Below are positions 1 to 5,709 of a DNA stretch of 12,713 nucleotides, piece after piece. The position numbers and the translations under genes are program-made. Position 1 is the stretch's first letter, and every line of letters begins with the position of its first letter. The notes under the pieces were generated by a model. The model was given only the letters and a program-made list of their open reading frames with translations. It had not been told where the DNA came from and did not search any database. The stretch comes from Pirellulaceae bacterium (GTDB taxonomy: Bacteria; Planctomycetota; Planctomycetia; Pirellulales; Pirellulaceae). The stretch lies in assembly GCA_020846515.1 (NCBI GenBank), contig JADLDX010000145.1:1-12713 (forward strand), in the 5' to 3' direction.

Positions 1-1103
1 AAGCGAAAGTAATCCTCTTGATAGATCGGGTCGAACTTGTGATCGTGTCATTGGGCACAGTTCAACGTCAAACCGAGAAACGCTTTACCCGTGTGCTCAA
101 CGCAATCCTTCATCCATGTTTCATAGTTCCATTTGTACCAGTTGCGAACGATGAAGCCTGTCGCCACGATGTTCTCGTCTTCGGTGGGACAAAGTTCGTC
201 GGCAGCCACCATTTCCATCAACATGCGATCGTAACCTTTGTCGCTGTTGAGCGACCGGACGATCCAATCACGCCAGCGCCAGATTTGTGGATAGCTGTTC
301 ATGACATCTGGTACGGCGCGGCGGCCATACCAATCGCTGTAACGCCATACATCCATCCAGTGGCGGCCCCAACGCTGACCATACTCCGGCCGCTGAAGCA
401 GTCGATCGACTACCTGCTCGTATGCCAAGGGCGATTCATCGTCCAAGAAGGCTTGCATCTCGGCTGGCGTTGGCGGAATACCAATTAAGTCCAGTGTTAC
501 CCGACGCAAGAGTTCACGTTTCGTTGCCGGGCCCAGCGGAACTATTCCCACTTGCTGTGCCTTGACAGCCAACCATTTATCAATCGGATTGAGAAGCGAC
601 GCATCGCTGGCCGGTCCGTCGGGAAAGGGCAGTTGACGAGGCGGTACAAATGCCCAGTGAGCGAGCGGATCGGTTTGAGGTGCTTCATCCTTCGGCGCGG
701 CTGCGCCACTGGCAATCCAGCGGCGCAGAATCTCGACCTCAGCGGCCGAGAGGGCTTTGCCTTCGGGAGGCATGCGCGTGGTCGTGGCCTGGCTCGTAAC
801 TCGCGCCAACAGTTCGCTCTTGTCGACCTGGCCGGGCGTAATTGCCGGCCCGCCATCTCCGCCTTGGATCATCAACTGGGCCGTGTCCAGCCGCAGACCA
901 GCCTCCTGCTTTAGGGCTCCATGACACGCGTAACAATGCTGAGCCATCAGCGGTTTGACATCGCGCACGTAGTCCACATCCGCCGACCAGGCCACACCAA
1001 CTACGCTCACGCAATTCAATACCATGCTACACGCCAGGCAAGCCACACTGGTCAGCAACTTCATCGGGATGAATGTCTGTAATGGGTGGCGAAATGCATG
1101 CAT
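1..1103 (-). CDS. Secreted planctomycete cytochrome c (PSCyt1) / DUF1549 protein, partial, with in-frame UGA
   Basis: Numbering is from the ATG at 1101-1103. This start is preferred because AGGAA lies about nine bases upstream; the ATG at 1062-1064 would give a shorter signal peptide but has no visible ribosome site. A signal peptide (hydrophobic stretch ending VGVAWSA, about residue 41) precedes a PSCyt1-type haem domain: C-Y-A-C-H at 57-61, G-LRLD, and MPPEG near 111, whose Met could be the distal ligand. DUF1549 follows from about 172 (LLRRVTLDLIGIPPTP, YGQRWGRHWMDVWRYSD). The frame reaches UGA at codon 352, where the family has Cys in C-A-R/Q-C-H-D-H-K-F-D-P, then continues in family-like sequence (HDHKFDPIYQEDYFR) to the left edge. 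A DUF1553 domain would be expected beyond it. These proteins are abundant in planctomycetes, presumably as periplasmic cytochrome-like proteins; the exact reaction is unknown. It lies 53 bases after the metallo-hydrolase gene on the same strand, probably one transcript. It is either a selenoprotein or a recently broken gene. Confidence 0.85.
48..50 (-). other. In-frame UGA at the conserved CxxCH cysteine of the DUF1549 protein (candidate selenocysteine codon or nonsense mutation)
   Basis: Read on the minus strand, the codons are AAC TGT GCC CAA TGA CAC GAT CAC AAG, i.e. N-C-A-Q-UGA-H-D-H-K. The family consensus at this point is C-A-R-C-H-D-H-K, so the UGA replaces exactly one Cys codon. The 47 bases after it stay open and encode family-like sequence. 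This makes a CxxU arrangement, common in redox selenoproteins. A bacterial SECIS should lie within about 40 bases 3' of the UGA; I see only weak pairings (GAUC with GAUC across 13 bases, or a five-pair stem with a G-U pair) and no convincing element. A TGC/TGT to TGA point mutation or a sequencing error are the alternatives. Confidence 0.6.
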
Positions 1104-1156
1104 GCAACAGGTTCCTATAACGCTCGTGCCACTGGGGCCATCGATTAGTTGATGGA

Positions 1157-2215
1157 TCAAGGATATTGGACGGTGCGAGTTTTGTAAGTGGCTTGATGAT
1201 TGCGCGACGGCAGACTGACAGTGTAGTTGGCCGCATCCTTGTCGACAGTCAAGATGATCGGATGCCCTTCGCATTTGTCCGCGGCTGTATGATTGGCGAT
1301 GAATTCGTCGGGAGCGTTAGCCATCGCGCCATCGGGGCGAAGGTTCTTGTGAACTTGATAGATGGCTTTAACAGAACTGGTTTCTTTTAAATCTGCGAAT
1401 ACATCGGGAGCACAGCCCTTGGTGTGACCATTGTTCATGATGGCCACCGTGGGTTTAATGGTCCGCAACACCACTGGGTTATTGCTGGCGTCCAATCCAT
1501 GGTGCGTCACCTGGTAGACATCGACAGGTCCAACCAGGTCGTAGGGATGGACCAGACGCACTTCTTGATTCCAAGTCAGATCGCCCGCATCAAAGAAGCG
1601 AAACCCGCCAAAGGCCAACAGCATGACGACGGAGTTGGCATTGTCGGATCCATCGCGATCTTTGGGGCGATGCTGGCTGCCGATCTCCCGATTGTCGCGG
1701 GCGTCAACTTCATCCGGTTTGATGAATGCCTGTCGAGTAGCTAAGCACAGCATGCGTACCGGTGGAGCGCCGTCGAGCTGTTTTAACTCGATCGTCGAGC
1801 CGGGATGGATGACCGAACGTTTCTCGCAAGCGAAGCTCAGATAGGGTTGGTCGGGTTTTTCCGGCATGCCTTCAAAGTTGCCATTGTCATACACATGACC
1901 GATGGGAATCAGCTTGGATAGCGTAGCGGCGCCGCCGAAGTGATCGCGATGATAATGAGTGGTAATCAAGTGATCGATGCGTTTCACACCTGCATCGCGC
2001 GTGGCAACTTTAACGATGCGATCTGCATCGCGAACACCCGGATTGCCCGTGTCGATCAAGACCGATTCGCCAGCGGGCGTGACGATTAGCGTGGCGGCTC
2101 CACCTTCGGTATCAATCCACAGGATTTGAAGCTGACCTGGGCTGGCTGCCAACGTCTGCTCTGCAAAGCCACACGCCAACAGGCTCGCGACAATCAACGA
2201 AAACACCCGACGCAT
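1157..2215 (-). CDS. Secreted ComEC/Rec2-like metallo-beta-lactamase-fold hydrolase
   Basis: The 352-residue protein begins with a signal peptide (MRRVFSLIVASLLACGFAEQ, predicted cut after TLAA near 24; the LLAC at 12-15 could alternatively be a poor lipobox). The mature part has the metallo-beta-lactamase fold: an early strand with LIDTG (54-58), the metal motif H-Y-H-R-D-H at 87-92 inside TTHYHRDHFGG, a later NANSVVMLL strand (192-200) followed by FFDAGD (bridging Asp about 209 or 212), and T-H-H-G at 237-240. This order matches the stand-alone relatives of the ComEC C-terminal domain, which bind two metal ions and are thought to cleave phosphoester bonds; the substrate here is unknown. It stands 53 bases upstream of the PSCyt1/DUF1549 gene on the same strand, so the two may be co-transcribed, with no obvious functional link. 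The stop is TGA at 1157-1159. No strong ribosome site precedes the ATG, although a G-rich palindrome lies 37-52 bases upstream. Confidence 0.85.
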   Translation of the reverse strand: MRRVFSLIVASLLACGFAEQTLAASPGQLQILWIDTEGGAATLIVTPAGESVLIDTGNPGVRDADRIVKVATRDAGVKRIDHLITTHYHRDHFGGAATLSKLIPIGHVYDNGNFEGMPEKPDQPYLSFACEKRSVIHPGSTIELKQLDGAPPVRMLCLATRQAFIKPDEVDARDNREIGSQHRPKDRDGSDNANSVVMLLAFGGFRFFDAGDLTWNQEVRLVHPYDLVGPVDVYQVTHHGLDASNNPVVLRTIKPTVAIMNNGHTKGCAPDVFADLKETSSVKAIYQVHKNLRPDGAMANAPDEFIANHTAADKCEGHPIILTVDKDAANYTVSLPSRNHQATYKTRTVQYP

Positions 2216-2251
2216 AGAAGGAACCCTTGAAGAAAGGTGGCGGGAGGCAGG

Positions 2252-2267
2252 TGGGAGGTTCCTCCCA
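2252..2267. promoter_or_regulatory. Perfect palindrome TGGGAGG-TT-CCTCCCA upstream of the metallo-hydrolase gene
   Basis: A seven-base inverted repeat separated by two bases lies 37-52 bases upstream of the minus-strand ATG at 2215. The two-base gap is too short for a good RNA hairpin loop, so a dimeric DNA-binding site is the more natural reading. No regulator for it is visible in the window and the role is inference. Confidence 0.3.
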
Positions 2268-2670
2268 TTCTAGCCGACACCACCCCCCCAACGCCAGCCT
2301 GTACGCGAATCGCTCCGCGACTCGCCAAATTCCTATCTTTTCGTCGATAACCACTCACTTACCGTCGCAGCAGAACGGCGGCTGTCGCCAAAGGACTAGG
2401 TGCGGCTAACCGAGATCAACTGAGTTGCTCTCACGAACAATTGTTGATCAACAGCGACGGTGAACTATGCCGTTACACTGGCATACTGCTCAATCAGTTC
2501 AACACCTCCGCTTTTTTGATCGATTGCCTCCACTTTGACTTCGAACACGAATCAGGCATTTTGGCTATCATGAATACTAGTACTCACCAAAAGGCGATGA
2601 CTACTGATGAAAGGGATCAAGTTGTTGACGAATGTCGGATGGTTATTTTAGGGCGTCGATCTTGATGTGG
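2268..2670. other. Non-coding stretch between the metallo-hydrolase and the toxin-antitoxin module
   Basis: No reading frame here looks like a real protein: the best plus-strand frame (2441-2665) has no family-like motif and no ribosome site. A short imperfect hairpin is present at 2305-2325 (GCGAATCGC, TCC, GCGACTCGC; one mismatch). Promoters for the genes on both sides should lie here, but I see no clear -35/-10 pair. Confidence 0.5.
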
Positions 2671-2735
2671 GCGGAAAACCGTGGGCTAGCGCCCTGCGGC
2701 GCGTGAGCCGCAAGCGCGCTAGCGTCCGGATTAGC
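2671..2735 (+). repeat. Hairpin repeat upstream of the toxin-antitoxin module, distantly like the 10967 and 12368 repeats
   Basis: The element forms a two-part stem: GCTAGCGC (2685-2692) pairs with GCGCTAGC (2716-2723), and inside it TGCGGC (2695-2700) pairs with GCCGCA (2707-2712) around a GCGTGA loop. Its left flank (GCGGAAAACCGTGGGCTAGC) resembles the right half of the repeats at 10967 and 12368 (GCGAAAACCGTGGCTAACGC). It ends about 40 bases before the antitoxin ATG, so it may shape the 5' leader or simply be an inserted palindromic repeat. Confidence 0.6.
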
Positions 2736-2760
2736 CCGCCTAATGACCGACGCCTGTTTT

Positions 2761-2765
2761 AGGAG
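2761..2765 (+). promoter_or_regulatory. Ribosome binding site AGGAG for the antitoxin gene
   Basis: AGGAG lies nine bases before the ATG at 2775. It is one of the clearest Shine-Dalgarno sequences in the window and fixes the antitoxin start. Confidence 0.75.
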
Positions 2766-2774
2766 TTACCGATC

Positions 2775-2987
2775 ATGATCAAAAAGATTCATGTGATATA
2801 CGAAGATGGCGTTTTCAAACCGACTGAGCCAGTTAACCTGCCGGAAAACTCAGAGGTTGAATTTGAAGTTAACGTCGCTGACGCCAGCGAGCAGCCTTCG
2901 ATTGCCGACGTCTACGCGGTGCTCGAAAATCGCTATGACTCAGAGCAACACGATGTCGCCGAACGGCACGACGAGCATCAGCCATGA
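2775..2987 (+). CDS. DUF104 (AF2212-like) antitoxin
   Basis: This 70-residue protein opens with IKKIHVIYEDGVFKPTEPVN followed by LPENSEVEFEV, the characteristic short beta-rich signature of the AF2212-like/DUF104 family (I-x-A/V-x-Y-E-x-G-V-F-K-P-L-x-P-V-x-L-P-E). These proteins are usually the antitoxin partners of PIN-domain RNases. The C-terminal part (about 36-70) is acidic and polar (ASEQPSIADVYAVLENRYDSEQ) and probably wraps around and blocks the toxin. The gene overlaps the next one by the four bases ATGA, so the pair is translationally coupled with antitoxin first, the usual order. A good AGGAG sits nine bases upstream. Assignment rests on the N-terminal motif and the neighbour; no homology search was possible. 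Confidence 0.8.
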   Translation: MIKKIHVIYEDGVFKPTEPVNLPENSEVEFEVNVADASEQPSIADVYAVLENRYDSEQHDVAERHDEHQP

Positions 2988-3409
2988 ATGCTGTATTCCT
3001 GGATACCGTAGGATTGCTCGCCTTATGGGACGTGGCGGACCAATGGCACGCTCCCGCTGAAGAGGCTTTCGCCGACTTGGCTGCCTTGAAAATGCCATTG
3101 GTTACTTCGACACTTCTATTGCTCGAATGTGGCAATGCAGCTGCACGCAAACCGTATCGTGATGATGTCGTCAAGTTGCGCAACACGCTTAAAGCTCGTG
3201 GAGAACTATTCGCTCCGACTGACGATGAATTGGATACCGCTTGGCTGGCTTACGCAAACAAAGAGGCTGATAGCGCCGGCATTATTGACCAAACATCGTT
3301 TGCCATCATGCGCCGACTAGGTATCCGTCAAGCGTTCACTAATGGTATCCGTCAAGCGTTCACTAATGACAAGCATTTTGAGGCAGCTGGCTTCGAAATA
3401 CTGTTTTAA
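2984..3409 (+). CDS. PIN-domain ribonuclease toxin (VapC-like) with an eight-residue internal duplication
   Basis: The 141-residue product has the PIN-domain acidic residues in order: D7 in VFLDTVGLLAL, E48 in LLLLECGN, D102 in GIIDQTSFAIM and D129 in FTNDKHFEAAGF. PIN toxins use such a cluster to bind Mg2+ or Mn2+ and cut RNA, often tRNA or rRNA. The start overlaps the antitoxin stop (ATGA). The anomaly is an exact tandem repeat of G-I-R-Q-A-F-T-N at 113-120 and 121-128, which places an extra copy of the strand and loop that lead into the last catalytic Asp. The normal family sequence has one copy. The frame is kept, but the insert touches the active site, so activity may be reduced, which could make this a tolerated attenuated toxin. 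It converges on tex with a 43-base gap. Confidence 0.85.
   Translation: MNAVFLDTVGLLALWDVADQWHAPAEEAFADLAALKMPLVTSTLLLLECGNAAARKPYRDDVVKLRNTLKARGELFAPTDDELDTAWLAYANKEADSAGIIDQTSFAIMRRLGIRQAFTNGIRQAFTNDKHFEAAGFEILF
3320..3367 (+). repeat. Exact 2 x 24 bp tandem duplication inside the PIN toxin gene
   Basis: Bases 3320-3343 and 3344-3367 are identical. Each unit begins GGTATCCGTCAAGC and ends CACTAAT, encoding GIRQAFTN. Because 24 is a multiple of three, the frame is preserved. Identity with no substitutions suggests a recent duplication by slippage or unequal exchange, or an assembly artefact. Confidence 0.95.
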
Positions 3410-3452
3410 GCAGATGTACCTGGAACAGTTGGGATAATGCGGGGCGCTCCTT

Positions 3453-5618
3453 TTAGAATTTTCTGGTGACGGAGATACGCTTGCGTGAGATATCAACCTC
3501 CAGCACTTTTACTTTGACGATGTCACCGACGGCCACCACTTCACTGGGATCTTTTACGAATGTGTTGGCTAGCTGAGAAATATGAATCAGTGCATCTTGA
3601 TGGACGCCCACATCCACAAAGGCTCCGAAGTGCGTCACGTTCGTAATGACGCCCTCTAGGACTTGACCGGGTTTCAGGTCTTCCATCGTATGGACATCAT
3701 CGGCGAACTGCACCACGCGAAACTCGCTGCGTGGATCGCGGCCCGGCTTAGCCAACTCGGCGATGATATCTTTGACCGTAGGTAAACCGCAGCGACCATC
3801 GACAAACTCGCTGGGATTCAGTTTCTGAGACAGTGCCGCGTTACCAACCAGTGACTGAGTATCTGCCTTTAACCGGGCAGCCATTTTTTCGACGATGCGG
3901 TAGCTCTCAGGATGCACCGCCGAATTATCTAGCGGCTGCAGGCCATCGCGAATGCGCAAGAAACCCGCCGCTTGTTCAAAGGCTTTGTTGCCGAGCTTGG
4001 GTACGCGCAGTAGATCAGCCCGAGTTTCAAAGCGTCCGTTTTGGTCGCGATACTCCACAATGTTCTCAGCCAGTTTGGGACCGATACCGGCCACGTACGA
4101 TAGCAAGGGTGTGCTGGCCAGATTCAAATCCACACCGACGCTATTGACGCACGACTCGACTTCGCGGTCCAAGCGTTTGCGTAACAGTTTTTGATTGACA
4201 TCGTGCTGGTACTGTCCCACACCAATCGACTTGGGGTCGGCCTTGACCAGTTCTGCCAACGGGTCTTGCAGACGATGAGCGATGCTGATGGCCCCGCGGA
4301 CGGTCACATCGAGATCTGGATACTCGCGCGCCGCCAGTTCGCTGGCCGAATAGATCGAGGCACCCGACTCGCTAACCATCACTTTGGTGACCTTGAGTTT
4401 GTGATCGCGAATCACTTGAGCGACGAACTGGTCGGTCTCACGCGAGGCAGTGCCGTTGCCGATGGCGATCAATTCGATCTGATACTTGGCGATCAGCGCC
4501 AGCAGGACTTTGGTCGACCCTTCAATCTCATCCCGCGGCGGTGTCGGATAGATGGTGGTATGCGTCAGGAACTTGCCGGTCTGATCCACGACGGCCAGTT
4601 TGCAACCGGTTCTGAAGCCGGGATCAATGCCCAACGTTACCTTGGGACCGGCCGGCGGAGCCAGCAATAGTTCGCGCAAGTTTTTGCCGAAGACGGAGAT
4701 CGCTTCCTCGTCCGCCTTCTCCTTCAATTCTTGTAGCACCGTGGTTTCAGTGGCCGGCATCAGTAGACGATCAAAACAGTCTTCCACTGCACCGAGCAAC
4801 TCTTGATGAAACTCAAACTGTCGATTCTTAACCAGCCGTTGCTTTAATTGGCTGACTTCATAAACCGAATCCTCTTCTTCCAGTTCAACACCCACGCGCA
4901 AGACACCTTCGGCTTCGCCACGCAACATGGCCAACAAGCGGTGGGATGGTATCTTGCTGGCCGGTTCGCGGTGGTCGATGTAGAGTTCAAACTTGGCCGC
5001 TTCTTCCTTTTTGCCTCGTTTAACTTGTGAGACGATGCGCCCGCGCGAACGCACCTCTTTGGCCATCCATAACCGAGTTGGCGGATCATCGCACCATTGT
5101 TCGGCGATAATATCCAGGGCACCTTGCAGTGCCGCAGCCGTATCCGGTACTTCCATCTCCGGTTTGACGAAGCCCTTGAGAATGTCCTGCTTGGATTTAC
5201 CCAACGACTGTTGCGTCAGTAGCAGATCAGCCAACGGTTGCAGACCGCGCTCGCGCGCCACCGTGGCGCGCGTGCGACGTTTGGGTTTGTAGGGCAAGTA
5301 GAGCGCTTCCAGCGTGGCCATATCACGGCAGGCTTCGATCTGCTTGCGCAAGGCATCGGTCAGTAAACCTTGCCCATCAATTGTCTTGAGCACGGTCTGC
5401 TTGCGAGCCGACAGTTCGCGAGCCTTTTCAATGCCATCCTCTATGGCCCGTAGCGCAATCTCGTCCAGCCCTTCGGTGACCTCTTTGCGATACCGGGCGA
5501 TAAACGGGATCGTATTCCCAGCGTCCAACAGCTCAATGGCCGACGTCACTTGCTTGACCGTCACCGCCAGTTCATTGGCCAACGCAGCCACGACCAGTTC
5601 CAATTCCTTGCTATCCAT
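3453..5618 (-). CDS. tex: Tex, S1-domain RNA-binding transcription accessory protein
   Basis: The 721-residue protein matches the Tex/YhgF architecture throughout. The N-terminal helical region has AGNTIPFIARYRKEVTEGLD (33-52) and LPYKPKRRTRATVARERGL (108-126). The YqgF/RNase H-like domain starts at VTLGIDPGFRTGCKLAVVD (327-345) with IGNGTASRETD (386-396). A helix-hairpin-helix pair follows (LSYVAGIGPKLAENIVEYR, 506-524, and LLRVPKLGNKAFEQAAGFL, 536-554), then a C-terminal S1 domain (GQVLEGVITNVTHFGAFVDVG to ISVTRKF, 651-721). Tex binds nucleic acid and acts in the cytoplasm in transcription and RNA metabolism; the exact role is not settled. The protein stops right at the S1 end, lacking the tail of the longer E. 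coli protein (about 770 residues). GGAA lies about seven bases upstream of the ATG. It is co-directional with the DUF1080 gene behind it (91-base gap), but the two look functionally unrelated. Confidence 0.95.
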   Translation of the reverse strand: MDSKELELVVAALANELAVTVKQVTSAIELLDAGNTIPFIARYRKEVTEGLDEIALRAIEDGIEKARELSARKQTVLKTIDGQGLLTDALRKQIEACRDMATLEALYLPYKPKRRTRATVARERGLQPLADLLLTQQSLGKSKQDILKGFVKPEMEVPDTAAALQGALDIIAEQWCDDPPTRLWMAKEVRSRGRIVSQVKRGKKEEAAKFELYIDHREPASKIPSHRLLAMLRGEAEGVLRVGVELEEEDSVYEVSQLKQRLVKNRQFEFHQELLGAVEDCFDRLLMPATETTVLQELKEKADEEAISVFGKNLRELLLAPPAGPKVTLGIDPGFRTGCKLAVVDQTGKFLTHTTIYPTPPRDEIEGSTKVLLALIAKYQIELIAIGNGTASRETDQFVAQVIRDHKLKVTKVMVSESGASIYSASELAAREYPDLDVTVRGAISIAHRLQDPLAELVKADPKSIGVGQYQHDVNQKLLRKRLDREVESCVNSVGVDLNLASTPLLSYVAGIGPKLAENIVEYRDQNGRFETRADLLRVPKLGNKAFEQAAGFLRIRDGLQPLDNSAVHPESYRIVEKMAARLKADTQSLVGNAALSQKLNPSEFVDGRCGLPTVKDIIAELAKPGRDPRSEFRVVQFADDVHTMEDLKPGQVLEGVITNVTHFGAFVDVGVHQDALIHISQLANTFVKDPSEVVAVGDIVKVKVLEVDISRKRISVTRKF

Positions 5619-5680
5619 TCAAAGTTCCATCTTTATTGCGGTTCGTTTACAAAGCTGCGTGTGCAAATAACTGTCGGCAC

Positions 5681-5698
5681 AAAAGGGCCAGGCCTTTT
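5681..5698 (-). terminator. Weak bidirectional terminator-like hairpin after the DUF1080-ThuA gene
   Basis: AAAAGG and CCTTTT pair around a six-base GCCAGG loop, 12-29 bases past the minus-strand stop codon. The stem has only two G-C pairs and the U-run is four bases, so function is doubtful. It is the only terminator-like structure between the two minus-strand genes. Confidence 0.3.
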
Positions 5699-5709
5699 CG
5701 GAGAGGCAC

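Noticed and set aside
1..47. A SECIS hairpin directly after the UGA
   Set aside because: Only a four-pair GAUC/GAUC stem with a 13-base loop and a five-pair stem including a G-U pair were found; neither resembles a functional bacterial SECIS, and the window edge cuts the region.
18..488. Plus-strand reading frame of 156 codons
   Set aside because: It is antisense to the DUF1549 gene, whose family motifs are unmistakable; the plus-strand product has no recognisable features.
2441..2665. Small plus-strand gene of 74 codons
   Set aside because: No ribosome site, no domain-like sequence and no coupling to the antitoxin gene; likely chance.
4191..4670. 159-codon frame opposite tex
   Set aside because: Antisense to the conserved YqgF-like region of tex; a shadow of strong coding constraint on the other strand.
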